From Dasypus novemcinctus (taxonomy: Eukaryota; Chordata; Mammalia; Cingulata; Dasypodidae): a stretch of 64,000 nucleotides of DNA. Each line of letters begins with the position of its first letter. Position 1 is the stretch's first letter. A program made the translations under genes and the position numbers. The stretch lies in the NCBI RefSeq assembly GCF_030445035.2, contig NC_080685.1, forward strand, positions 113,634,432 through 113,698,431. The letters run 5' to 3'. The notes beneath the pieces are model-generated. The model saw only the letters and a list, made by a program, of their open reading frames with translations, had not been told where the DNA came from and made no database searches. This document shows positions 11,622 through 22,811 of this stretch, one piece after another.

Positions 11622-11838
11622 AAATTTTTTTTAAAAGGAACATTAGATTATATAAATGTTACCTCAGAAATGTATGGATTCTCATATACTCTACCCCCTC
11701 CACCTGCCACGCTTTCCCCCATTAACAACATATTTCATTTGTGTAGGCCATTCACTACAATTGGCAAACATATATTGAAGCATTGCTACTAAGCAAGGTC
11801 TATAGTTTAGATTATGTTTTACACTTTGCACCATGCAA
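11622..11838 (-). mobile_element. Small antisense L1 3'-UTR-type insertion with 13-bp duplication
   Basis: Flanked by identical ttttattggtttt copies at 11609-11621 and 11839-11851, a 13-bp target-site duplication. The insert starts with T-rich sequence (antisense A-tail). It contains 'aacatatattgaagcattgctacta', resembling the L1 3' UTR segment at 54765-54790. It is a 5'-truncated retrotransposition product nested in the antisense L1. Confidence 0.7.
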
Positions 11839-12374
11839 TTTTATTGGTTTTGACAAGATGTATAATGGCTTATATCTGTCATTGCAATCTGGTTTGGTAT
11901 CAGGATAATTTTTTCCCCCATTTTAACCACTTCAGGGTAATTTTTGGCATCACAGAATGAAGCATACCCTCTTATTCAATTTTTAAAATATTTTCATAAG
12001 AATTGGACATTCTTCTCCAAATGGTCAGTACACCACATCAGTGAAACCATCTGGTCCTAGACTTTTCCATTTAGGATGACTTTGATCATCGACTTAATCT
12101 CTTTACATGTTTACATTTGTTTAGATTTTCTATTTCTTCTTAGGTTATTTTTATGCATTTAGAAATGTCAGTTTCATCTTGATCATCTCATTGCTTGGCC
12201 TTTAATTATTTATAGTATTATTTTATAATGGTCTTTATTTCTTTATGATCAGTAATGATGTCCCCATTTTTATTTCTGAGATTAGTTATTTGTATCTTCT
12301 CTTTTTTCTTCATAAGTCTAGTTTATTTTGTTAATTTTATTGATCTTTTCGAGGAGCCAATATTTGGTTTTATT

Positions 12375-12788
12375 TATTTATTTATTTTTAAAGATTTATT
12401 TATTTATTTCTCTCCTCCCCCCCCCCCCCGGTTGTCTGTTCTCTGTGTCTATTTGCTGTGTCTTTTCTTTTTTTGTCCATTTCTGTTGTCAGGAGCACAG
12501 GAATCTGTGTTTCTTTTTGTTGCGTCATCTTGTTGTGTCAGCTCTCCGTGTGTGCAGCACCATTCCTGGGCAGGCTGCACTTTCTTTCATGCTGGGTGGC
12601 TCTCTTTAAGGGGTGCACTCCTTGCGTGTGGGGCGCCCCTAAGCGGGGACACCCCTGAGTGGCAGGGCACTCCTTGCACGCATCAGTACTGTGCATGGGC
12701 CAGCTCCATATGGGTCAAGGAGGCCCAGGGTTTGGACCTCCCATGTGGTAGACGGATGCCCTAACCACTGGGCCAAGTCCGCCACCTG
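12375..12788 (-). mobile_element. DAS-III-type SINE (armadillo)
   Basis: The minus strand reads a tRNA-like head (ggcggacttggcccagtgg, then 'ggcatccgtctaccacatgggaggtcc' as A/B-box region), a body with 'ctggcccatgcacagtactgatgcgtgcaaggagtgc', and an A-rich tail (T-rich on the plus strand at 12375-12410) next to a C-run. Exact 14-bp duplications tatttggttttatt flank it at 12361-12374 and 12789-12802. DAS SINEs are pol III-transcribed, depend on L1 proteins, and are specific to armadillos, so this copy identifies the host lineage. The 169-codon plus-strand frame crossing it is spurious. Confidence 0.92.
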
Positions 12789-12964
12789 TATTTGGTTTTA
12801 TTAATTCAATTACTTTTTTCTCTTTTTAATTCATTTATGTCCACTTAAATCCTTAGTATTTCCGCCTTTCAATCCCTTTAGTTATTTTTTGGCTCTTCCT
12901 TTTCTTTTTCCTCAAAATACAAAATTAGATTTTTAATATCTTTCTTCTTTCCTAATGTAGACTG

Positions 12965-14110
12965 TTTTTGCTGTTGACATTTTTATCAAAATCAAAATGT
13001 GGAAACAACATAAATATTTATCAATCCAATATTTGATAAGAAAAAATGGTATATATATCCACTGGAATATTTTTTGGCCATATAAATGCAGGAAGTAGTG
13101 ATAAATCCTACAGCATAGATGAACCTTGTAAACAACATGTTGCATGAAATAAGGCAGATATAAAATATAAATATAAATATTCCATTTATATGATATGGTT
13201 TCTGCCTCTGTCCTCACAAGGCATTCTCCCTTGTGCCTGTTGTCTCAAGTTGGAGAGATTCTCACCCTACCAGATATCAAGTCTTATTACTCAGCAGAAA
13301 GGCCTTGAACCAGGGAAAGACAAAAAATCCGTTGAAACTATCAAAAACCCCTGCATGAATTGAAACTTGATATATGACTTAATTTTTATTATCAACAATT
13401 AAAATGATGGGCTAATAAATAAATGGTCTTGAGAATATTAACTATTCTTGAAGAGAAAACAAGAATAGTCTTACTTTACAATATGCACCAAAAAAACTAT
13501 ATAGAGGATTAAAAGCTTACAAACAAAAAGTGTAACTTCAGAATATTGAAAAATAAAATAGCTATTACTTGAGATTTCAAAGGAGGAGTGGGGAGTGAGG
13601 AGGGGGGTATGTGGGAACCTCATATTTTTTAATGTAACATTTTTTTGTGATCAATGTATCTTAAAAAAAGAATTTAATAAAAAAATAAAAATAATTGAAA
13701 TATTTTTAAAAAACTATAAAAGTACAAAAGGCCTCATTTGATTTTTTTACCAGTTAGGTAGATAAAACAAATAAATTAAAAAGATAAGCTATAGATTTGG
13801 GCTACTTTTTAATGTAACAGGTAAAAGTTTAATTTCTGAAATATATAAGGTGTTTGTAAAAACCAATTAGCTAAAGAACCCTGTCACTACCATGGGCAAA
13901 AAAAAATATGAACAGGCAATTACAGAAGTAGAAACTAAAATAACCAACAAAAATTGAAAAAGTTCCTAGTTTTCACTTGTTATCAGTTAAAAAAAAATGT
14001 GTACCATTGAACTGGCAGAAAACTTTCAAAGGCTGACAAAACCTTTGATTAAGTGTTGGTGAGGTTGTAGAAGGGCAATTCTTAAACAGTTCTCCATTTA
14101 GTCATAAAGT
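12965..14110 (+). mobile_element. Sense L1 fragments, old, with a young-type L1 3' tip
   Basis: 12965-13215 matches an L1 ORF2 tail ('gtggaaacaacataaatatttatca', 'catagatgaaccttg'). 13255-13560 and 13730-14110 carry further degraded L1 text ('taccagatatcaagtcttatta', 'aactggcagaaaactttc'). Within these lies a short 3' tip at about 13565-13690 (G-rich tract, 'aacctcatattttttaatgtaacat', A-rich tail) identical in type to the end of the young L1s, probably a 5'-truncated insertion of about 120 bp. No duplication was resolved. Confidence 0.6.
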
Positions 14111-14279
14111 AATCAAGGTCAATGGAGGTTCTAGTGTTTTCTAATATGCCCATTTCAATACATGGCACCAAGAGTTACTGCAGAGAGAGAAGAGAGTACA
14201 GATAATTCACTTATTTTTCTATGATAGAGCCAGGAAGTGAGATGTACCACATCTGCTTTCTCCCAATTAGCAGAACTGA

Positions 14280-15629
14280 CCTCATAGTACCAACTGAAAG
14301 TGTTTAACTTTGAGGAGGTCCCATTTGTCTATTTTTGTTGTTGTTGTTCATGCTTTGGCTGTAAGGTCCAAAGAAAGCGCCACCTACCACAAGATCTTTA
14401 AGAAATTTCCTTTCATTTTCTTCTTGTAATTTTATGGTCCTGGATTTTATATTTAGGTCTTTGGTCCATTTTGAGTTAATTTTTATATAGGGAGTGTGAT
14501 TTAATTTATTCCTTGCTGGGTCATTACTTCTTGTTTCTTAATATGGCTTACTTTTTTGCTTATGTCTAGGCATCTGATTATCTCGATGAGTTTATTCTGA
14601 AGGTCAGCGTCTCTCTCTTGTCCAGGGTTTAGTTGCTGGTTGGCTTTGTGTTAGTCTTCTTCTCTGGTACTTGATTCAACTTATTCTAAGCCTTTGGAAT
14701 TACCCTTGTTTAACTGTTGAGATTTATTCACCTCTTTTACATCTTATTCTTTCTCTGCATATTCAATTCAATTTTATTATTGCTCTGTTTGTGCATTTGT
14801 TTCAACCTCAGGAGAAAATTTCCTTTACTCTCTTCTTTTTGTGAATATCTTAATCAGTTCTGTTTTTTTCTCTTCTGCTACTTTAAAAAAATCTCCTCTT
14901 TCATTGTCTCTAGATGGTTTTATGTGGAGGGCAAATTCTGTGAAAAGTCCCCCAGAGAGGACTTTCCCTGTCAGTAATTCTCAGCCAAAACAGGGCCAAG
15001 AAACCTGAAAGAAAGGTACAGAACAGTTCTAATGAGCCCTTGGACAAGGGTTGGGAAAGAAGGCCCAAAACACTCTTGTTGGCACTCTGAGACTGGATTT
15101 TCCAGCATGCTCAGTTGAATGTGCTCTTTGCTAAGTTCTTCCCACAGCTCTAAGAAGGAGTGCCTCTTTACACCTCCTTTGGCTCTGCCCCTTGTCAGTG
15201 GTGGGCTTGAAGGTGATACAATGCCTGTAGCTCCCTCCCCAGGGCAGGCTAAAACAGAGGTTCACAGTGCGGACCCAGAAGTTTAAATTTGCCCACTGAG
15301 AACCAGGATCAGTCCTCAGCTGTGCCCCACCCCTTCTTGGGGAGGAGTTCTTCCAAATCCCTCTGTCTGCAGCCGTCATCCAGGGACCAGAGCTGAGGCT
15401 GCTTGACTTGAGGATGGGGGTCCAGCCATGGTAGAGTGAGTTACTTACAGTTTTCATTTTACCACAGTTTCTCAGTCTCTTCATCCAGCTCTTCCCTGGA
15501 TGCTGTAGAGAACACCCCTGGCCTCCAGAGCTCCAGGACAGTTGTTTCATACAGTGTCTGCCTGTGAACTGGCTGTTTTTGGAGGAGGTGTGAGTACTGT
15601 AGCTCCCTACTCTACCATCTTCCCCAGAA
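14280..15629 (-). mobile_element. Antisense L1 fragments including a complete 5' end
   Basis: 14280-14560 is antisense L1 3'-region text ('aggaggtcccatttgtctatttttg', 'ccattttgagttaatttttatata'). 14560-15629 reads on the minus strand as an L1 5' UTR and ends at its 5' terminus with gacttctggggaagatggta, a typical L1 start. The open minus-strand frame 15131-15550 (139 codons) is 5'-UTR sequence and not a gene. The element is an old, rearranged copy. Confidence 0.65.
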
Positions 15630-15633
15630 GTCT

Positions 15634-16110
15634 TGTTGTAGAATTTGAGAGAGGTTCAATTATTTGCGTATAGAGAGGCCAGGACTCAGGAATGATTTTG
15701 AGAAGGAAAAATTGTTTATTGACGGCAGCCGGACTCGGGAGCTTTCTGTTTCAATCCCGAGCCCGGAACAAGATTTTTGAGTCCCTTTTATACAGAGAGG
15801 AAAGGCCAAATGGTCCTTTTGTTTCAGTTCTCAATAGGCTTGAATTAGCATATATATCTTCCACATCTTAGGTAAGCTTTTAGCATGGACCTCAGGCATT
15901 TTAGACAAGCTTTTAGCATATTTTGTTTGCATTTCCCCTGAATACTTAAAGTTTATAGACCTTGCATTGTTAAACTGTTTCCTGGGACTGGAGTCCTTGC
16001 CATGCACCAAGGGCAGGACTACAGCCTTTTATCATCCCACACCCACAAGTCACAGATAGTTTAGGTTATCTCTGAAGAGACAAAGAGCCTCCCACCCATA
16101 GCCCACATCA
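15634..16110 (-). mobile_element. Solo LTR, class I endogenous retrovirus-like, antisense
   Basis: A 477-bp unit that starts TG and ends CA on both readings, flanked by identical 4-bp GTCT copies (15630-15633 and 16111-16114), the duplication length typical of gammaretrovirus-like elements. On the minus strand a TATA box (tataaaa, reverse of 15786-15792) is followed by an AATAAA signal (reverse of 15715-15720), giving U3-R-U5 order. A paired LTR and internal gag/pol/env sequence are absent, so it is most simply a solo LTR left by LTR-LTR recombination. It sits exactly at the 5' terminus of the antisense L1. Confidence 0.85.
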
Positions 16111-16114
16111 GTCT

Positions 16115-19100
16115 GACTTGAGTTTTCACATTTTATTACATAATTTCTTCTTGTGATAAACAGAGGCATGTAACAGAAATTTGAAATTTTTACCCACTGT
16201 GGTAGAGGAATTTATTTGCTTCAGGTTTCTGTAAAGAATTATTTCAGTCAATGTTTGTATTTGTTAGAAAATCATCAAGGCAGATATTTGATTAAAGGGA
16301 TCTTATTTATCCATTTGTAATTATTCTTTGTAATATCAAAGAAAAACATGGAAATAATAATTTAGCATAGATTACTTCAATTTTCATCATTTTAATGAGG
16401 TTTAGATATGCCTAAGATCAGCTTATGGTTGCAAAAGGAAGCAACTCATCAATATGTTTGGATTTGGCCCAAGCGTCCCTTCCCTGGTATAAGTGGAAGG
16501 AGAGTCAGCACCCCCCAGAGACAGTGGAATGATGTGTGTAAGGCAGTTTCTCTGTGGATGATGGGCAAATACGGTCAGAGATGGTAGGGCAGCAGGGGTC
16601 ATGCCACTGAGTTTCATTTTACATTTGGGAAAATAAACCAATGAATTTCTAGCTTCCCTCATTTCATTTTTTAAAAATTTAAATTGACATTTTAATTTAT
16701 TGATAATCTTAACTCTCATTTCAAATAGTAAGGCTGTATAAAGAGAATGACCAGACCCAGGTCTCCTTCATCACACTGCACATCATTCCATTGATTTTTC
16801 AGTTGTATGATCTTAATTTACAATTCATTTGAGTGCAATAATGAGGTGTATGGAGGGTGTGGATTTGGAACTAGGATACTCTTCTGAAGTCAACTGTGTA
16901 CTTGGGTTGCATAGTGAGAAGGGGGAAAATGCATCCAATTTAGTAGAAAAGGCCCAAAGTCCCATTCTGCCCAGGTCATTTTGCAGGAACACCCTGGCTA
17001 GGTTGTTACCTCTTAAAGATTATTGCAGTCACAAATGAAATGGGTTCTAGTGGTGGTAGAGAAATGACCTAACACCCCTCCAGTCAAGGGAATAGAAATT
17101 CTTTTGGCATTGGGCAATCTTAAGAACACAGCAAGGCCAAGCTGGAGTGAGAATGCCCTTTCCCCTCCCTCTGTGCATCCTTCATGTCCTGCTCAGCATT
17201 CCTGCCCTGAACTTAACACTTTAACACTTTCCTGTCAAGTCTAGAGTGAGTGCCTGAAGAACAATTAACCAAGAAGCTCCCTGGCTACATCAGCTGACCT
17301 AGGTTCAGGAAGGGGGAGTGATAAAATACTTTTTAATTCAATGAGTATGACAGGTAAAAGCAATTCATTCAAAATTGCAAGTTATATTGTTGCCAGAAGA
17401 GTGAGTTCATAGTGCAGTGAGCATGAGAGGCCCATTCCATGACAATGTTTTTTTTCAAAAAGAGAAAGAATTTATGCAAGGTGCCAAGTATGGAGGCAGG
17501 TCTGTCTCCCAAATCTAAAGAGTTTAGGACTTTCATGGATTTACACAAAAGGAGGGGGGGATAGTGTTGCTGGTCAATATTGTTGGGTTATATTAGAGTG
17601 CTGGTCAATAGGAATTGTGTAAGCAACTGCCCCCAGAGCCCCTGAAGACTGACGAAAGCCTGCTGGAAGCGAGCATTTGGCCATGCATCACAATAGCTGT
17701 AAATTGCTCAGTTAACATAAGGTAACAAGTAAATGAGTGGAAATAAGCTAATATGACATTTACAGTTACAGTAAAACTGCTGTATTCAGCAGCTACAATC
17801 TAATAGGAAGTGGAGGCCCTTTCCAAGGACACGAGGGAGGGATCCTAAGAGGTAATGGGCTAACTAGGGGAGGTTTCTTTATCTAGTCGTATATATTTGA
17901 GTGGAAGGGAATTGTGCCATTTTTATAGATGTAACTACTAATCATTTGTTGATTAATGAAGTGATCAGTGTTTGATTAACCGTTAAGGAATTCCACAATA
18001 TATATGTGTTATAGATTGGTAGATAGATCAGTATATATAAATAGATAGACATAAATAGAGATGTATATATTGATATTGCATGCATTTCTTTTTATATGTC
18101 AATAAATAGATATTATATGCCTTCAGTTCTAAATTACTAGCAATTGAAAGAAAATTTTTGATTTACTAAAAGTTTTTCCAGTAAAAATACAAATGATACA
18201 TCTATATGATATTTTTCCCTTTTAAAAACATAAAAATGTGACAATTCAGTTAGTGGAAGATGAGCATAATTTTATCATTCTCTAGACAATTGATTAGTGC
18301 AGTTAGGTAGAATTTTATATCTACTGCAAGCAAGCTAACCTGGGGTACACTTGCCCTATAGCTAATTTGGCCAGGGAGGGTGTGTGACCTGCTTATAGCT
18401 TTAGAGAGGTGTTACAAGCACTGGCTGGTTGGGATGCTTTGAAATCATATCATGAAAACATGCATTTTACTGCTTATTTTATTATTCTATTAAATAATAA
18501 AAAGGCAACATAAAAATTCACTGTGTTTAAACATTTTATAACGAATATCAAAGATGTGCAGCAAGCAATAGCAGATATTATAAAAACACCTGACTACTAG
18601 GACCTTCTTGTATTAAATCCAAACAATTTAAATACTTTCTAAGATTCTTAATGGTTTTAATAAGTGGGAGGACTTATTGGATACATAAAACCAAAGACTG
18701 TTCTTCCTACTGAACATTAAAGGTAATTCAAAAAGTAGGATTCGATTCATAACACACAAACGTACTCCAATATTGTCTTTGACATTCAAAATAGGCAATA
18801 TTGACAATATTAAAGCAAATATGAAGTATCATAAGCCCATAGAAATTTAGATAAAGTAATTAATTTTTTATAACTAGTATTGAATTTTATCACTTATTTT
18901 CCCTTTCCTTTTAAGTTTCCTGATGGACATGGTAAGAAATAAATGTTTTCTTCTCAGTGCAAAAAAATGCATTTTATGAAATTTACTTTCTGATTCCCAT
19001 ATTTGATTTGGTTCAAGATTTCTGAACGAATTCCAGGAAGTTCTAAAACACAAATTTTCAGAGCAGTTTATAAACTGCTCTTTCTTTATTAACTTGTTTT

Positions 19101-19284
19101 AAGTGAACCCCCATGAAGCACGCTATCTTTGTACCTACTCCTTTCCTTTGCAGGGACCACTTTTTCCTAGTGCTACAAATCTTCACATAACTTCAAGTGT
19201 TTGGATAAGCAACTTCACATTTATGATGTTGTGCCAGAGATTTATTCATAGAGAATTCCTGTTTTATTTTGTGTGTTTTATTTT
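16115..19284. other. Unclassified AT-rich sequence, no gene seen
   Basis: No convincing exon, ORF or young repeat was recognised in these 3.2 kb. Small open frames (16423-16719 minus, 16829-17038 plus) lack family motifs. 18000-18070 is rich in TA/TAGA simple repeats. A segment around 17400-17870 with 'aaaagagaaagaatttatgcaagg' has the look of an antisense LTR but was not assigned. Confidence 0.5.
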
Positions 19285-19520
19285 AAACCAGGCCGCGTGG
19301 GCCAGAGAGCAGCTGCCGGCAGCTTGTCCCGGGTTTAAGCGCAGTGCCGGGCCCCGCCGGGGGCGGCGGTAGTGAGCGCCCCGCTGCGCTCTGGCCCCTT
19401 TACCGCCGAGGTTTCTCTGGGCTCCCGGGAGTTCTTGGATCCCTGGCTCTGCCCGCCCGCCGCTGCCGCCCGCCGCTCAGGGCCCCGCGCCAGCAGCCTT
19501 GGCAGTCTGCGGCAGTGACC
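19285..19520. other. Isolated GC- and CpG-rich patch
   Basis: About 235 bp of very GC-rich, CpG-dense sequence (from 'ggccgcgtgggccagagagc' through 'ccgccgctgccgcccgccgct' to 'gtctgcggcagtgac') lies between AT-rich flanks with sharp edges. It could be a small CpG-island promoter, or the 5' UTR end of a processed retrocopy. Open frames cross it on both strands (19344-19562 plus, 19335-19634 minus), but neither resembles a known protein. No A-tail or target duplication was identified, so its nature is undecided. Confidence 0.5.
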
Positions 19521-19884
19521 CCCCAGCAATATCAAAGCATCTGGCCATTTTATTTCACTTGAACCTTGTTCCAATGATCTCATGGAAAGTTGACCAAAAC
19601 ACTCCATCACCTCAATGATTTCTTGTTTTATCAATTGCTTAGGCCTTGTCAGTTACTTGATTCTTTTTTTTTCTTTCTTATTTTTCGGGGGGGACTGATG
19701 TGGACTCCTTTCTTGATTAAAGTGAGATTCTGTAGGTGGCTGTTATATCTCATTTAAGACTCTTGGAGTGAGGATGCAACAATAAAGGAGAAAATTTATG
19801 TAACTTTCACACTAACTGTAGATAAAACAATAAATGTCAAAGCTTATTCAGGCTGAAAACTTTCATCGAATTAAAAGTGAATGG

Positions 19885-20021
19885 ATGGAGTGGATGTGGC
19901 TCAGGCAGTTGGGGCTGACCTCCCACGTGGAAGGCCCCAGTTCCGTTCCTGGTGCTTCCTAAGAAAGAAGACGAGGGCACACAGGGAGCAGACAGACAAG
20001 GGAGCCACCTCGGGGGGAAAT
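19885..20021 (+). mobile_element. DAS-family SINE, short sense copy
   Basis: Starts with tggagtggatgtggctcagg and 'cagttggggctgacctcccacgtggaaggccccagttccgttcc', a tRNA-like head with a recognisable B-box (gttccgttcc), then an A/G-rich body of 'gacgag...gagcagacagacaagggagcca'. Flanking near-identical copies aagtgaatgg (19875-19884) and aagtgagtgg (20022-20031) form a probable 10-bp duplication with one mismatch. It is an older relative of the two DAS-III copies in this window. Confidence 0.75.
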
Positions 20022-20524
20022 AAGTGAGTGGGGTTTCTTCAATATGATAGGAAGCATCTACTAAAACACACAAACAAAACCATTCTATTTCTGGATGCTG
20101 AGTATATTACTACAGGACCAACTCCAATCATTATAAACTCTAGAAAATATGAATGCCTAACTGAAGGCACTATAGAGCAATGATCAAATAAATATATTAT
20201 TGAAGATGTTGATGTTTGGAGGGATGAGATGTCAATGATTGATTTTCCCAATTTTAAATCTTGCATCCTGATGACAACTTTGAACCTACACCATGTGAAG
20301 AAACTTAAAGTAACTGCCCTTAGGGTATAAATATCATCTTCATATTATTATTTACCTATATAAGACCTGAAGCATATACAAGACCTTTCTGTGGATAAGA
20401 AAGATTATTTGAAATATATGTAAATTATATACATTGATAGTAAATTTAAAACACTATGGATATAGATATATAGATCTATAGACAGATGATATAGATATAA
20501 CACAAACACAAAGCTGCTGTGGCT
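20022..20524. other. Unclassified sequence with a TA/TAGA-rich simple repeat
   Basis: No gene was recognised. About 20440-20500 is a degenerate 'gatata/tagata' simple repeat. The rest is AT-rich and unassigned. Confidence 0.5.
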
Positions 20525-21010
20525 TTACTGCTGCATTTTAGTTTGCTAAGCTGCTCAGGCAGACACCATAAAATGGGGTTGGCCGTTAACAATAGAACGT
20601 TATTAGTTCACAAGTTTGCAGTTCTGAGGCTGAGAAAAACGTCCAGATCAAGGCATCATGGGGAGATGTTTCTCCGGGAAGCCTGGCTGCCAGCCATCCT
20701 GGACTAGGCCTTGTGACATGGCACATGTCAGTATCTGCTGGTGTCTCCCTTCTTTTCTAGGTGTAATTCCTTCCAGTTTCTTGATTCTGTGTTTTTTCTC
20801 CTTTGACTTCATATTCATCCTGAATCATATTCATACTTTATGAAGGACTCCATTAAAAGGATTAAGACTCACATTGGACAAAGCCCAAACTGAAGCAACC
20901 TAATCAAAATATCCTTTTTACAATAGGAAGTTGAAAACATCAAAGGCTACTTTCTTATCAAACGTGTACACCTGGAGGCAAGATGTATGGCTCAAGATTA
21001 AGATTATTTT
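20525..21010 (-). mobile_element. Antisense LTR-like repeat (MaLR type)
   Basis: The phrase cattttagtttgctaagctg followed by 'cgttattagttcacaagtttgcagttctgaggctgagaaaa' and 'atcaaggcatca' follows the reverse-complement order of ERVL-MaLR-type LTRs, in a form I associate with xenarthran genomes. The copy is diverged and its ends are approximate. The plus-strand frames 20519-20707 and 20658-20843 lie within it and are not genes. Confidence 0.5.
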
Positions 21011-21370
21011 GCATCATGGTAGATGAACAATGCTAAATTTATATTTACCTATTATCATGGCTTCCAAGTACATAATGCCCAACACATTGTATCACAAAGA
21101 CAACTTAAAATATCCCATATTATGCCTGGATATGTAAAAACAATTCAGACAATGTAATCATCATGAGACAACCATCAGGAAAGGTATAAAAGTCTTGAAC
21201 AGTGTAGTTGACTAACTCTTAATGGTGTAGAAAGTGCATTCAAGTGTATGTTAAGTAGTTTGAAATTAAAAAGTGTATATTGGAGGCGGGGAAGATGGCC
21301 TCTGAGTGAGCACACCTCATAATCTCTCCTGCAAAGAAGTGGCTGAGTAGGGTTGGAGTCCTGCTGGACC

Positions 21371-21780
21371 AGGCTGTTTCAGGTGCTTGCAGGGCAGGAG
21401 GTGTCTGGACGTCGATTTAGTGGGACAGTGACAGAGGGGATTCTTGCAAGAGGTTGAATTTTGGGTCTCTTTCACGGAGGTCAGGGTTGTGAGTGGGACC
21501 CTTCCCCCTGGGGCTGGCGGTCCTGCGGTGGCGATTCCTGAAGGCTTTGCTGCACTAGGGAGTTCCCAAGCCCTGAGCAGGCTGTTTTGGGGCTTGCAGG
21601 GCAGGAGGTATCTGGATGTCGATTTGGTGAGACAATGACAGAAGAGACTCTTGTGAGAGGTGGAATTTTGGGTTTCTGACATGGAGGTCAGAGGGTGTGG
21701 GTGGGACCACTCCCCCTAGGGCTGACGCCCAGCTGTGGGGATCCCTGAAGGCTGTGTTGTGCTGCAGCACTCCCAGGCCC
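21371..21780 (+). promoter_or_regulatory. L1 5' UTR with 208-bp tandem monomers (copy E)
   Basis: A unit beginning aggctgtttc...cttgcagggcaggagg at 21371 is repeated at 21579, a 208-bp period. The second unit repeats the 'ctggatgtcgatttggtgag' and 'ggaattttgggt' blocks with few changes. In L1 biology such monomers carry internal pol II promoter activity. The intact copy has only one related unit (43330-43560). Confidence 0.7.
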
Positions 21781-22811
21781 CCTGTTAACTGGATGCATGG
21801 TTCCCAGGTCTGTGTCCCCTAAACCCTGGTGGCCCACACTCCAGAGACTCACACACCTTGAGTCTTCAGTGTCACAGACTTCCCATCCCTGAATCCACCG
21901 CACCCTGAGGTCCATCTGAGGTCCTTGATTACCTTAGCCCTCAGCGTTTGTGGGTTTTTTTTTTTCTTTTTTCTTGTCTTGGTTGCTAATATTGCATTGT
22001 CTCCTGGTCTTTTCTCCTGTTTTATCCCCCAAGGTCCTTCATCATTTATTTAGTTTTCTTTTTTTCTCCTTTTCTTTTTCTTGCTTGTTTCCTCCCCTTT
22101 TCTTTGCCAACCCCCCTTTCCTCTTCTCTTTTTTTCTTTATTCTCTTTTTCTTCTTATTTTATTTTCTTTATATAATAGCTGCTGCAGGGAGTGCTTCAC
22201 ACTTGCTGTGTTTTCTCATTCTCCATTTCCTCTTTACTGTGTGAATTGATTTTGGCCACCTACACTATCCCCTTTCCCCCACATCTTTCTATCCTCCATC
22301 ATATACTGTTTCTCTTACATTCCACCACCCTTTCTTTGGCCCCAAATTGTCTGACTTTTAATTTCTAATACCTTTGTTCTGTTTTCTGTCTTTTATCCAC
22401 TTGATATTATTTTCTTTCTTTTCTCTTTCCCTCTCTCATGAAAACACTGGCTTTTTAATTCATACTATATTCCTCCCCATATTCAGTTGAATGTCTCATT
22501 ATACATACTCTACTTACCGCTATAACCCTACACAATTTACATGAGTCTAATACCCATTCTCCCAGATCTCACATTATTGCTCTGTTAACATTTATTACCA
22601 ACACTACTTTATACATTTTCTTTTCTTACTCATTTTGCTTTCCCTGGCCCTAATATTTTCCTTCAAAGTCAACTGACCCAGCAACAAGAAAATAGAGTAA
22701 GAAGAACAAAATGACAAAGAGAAGACATAACACTTACACACCAAAAACAACTAATTAATCCCCAAGACTAGAAAAAGAAGCTAAGGAACTGATTAAACCC
22801 ATCAAGATAAA

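Larger units (their letters stand above)
11560..12960 (-). mobile_element. Antisense L1 ORF2 fragment with two later insertions
   Basis: On the minus strand this is L1 ORF2. Plus-strand landmarks are gaaaccatctggtcctagac (RT region 'pgpdGF' reversed), 'attttattgatcttttcgaggagccaatatttggttttatt', and 'tttcaatccctttagtta'. It was later entered by a 217-bp fragment (11622-11838) and a DAS-III SINE (12375-12788). The coding content is fully degraded. Confidence 0.75.

Noticed and set aside
12255-12764. 169-codon plus-strand frame
   Set aside because: Runs through antisense L1 and an antisense DAS-III SINE. The same peptide-like strings occur at the other SINE (33831-34239), so it is repeat-derived.
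12729-12788. Possible tRNA gene (A/B-box-like sequence on the minus strand)
   Set aside because: The tRNA-like head belongs to the DAS SINE; it is followed by the SINE body and flanked by retrotransposition duplications, with no complete cloverleaf.
19335-19634. 99-codon minus-strand and 72-codon plus-strand frames over the GC-rich patch
   Set aside because: GC-rich sequence has few stops by chance; neither product resembles a known protein. The patch itself is kept as an unexplained feature.
21371-21780. Direct repeats considered as a CRISPR-like or satellite array
   Set aside because: Only two long 208-bp units inside an L1 5' UTR; there are no short repeats with unique spacers, and the host is a mammal.
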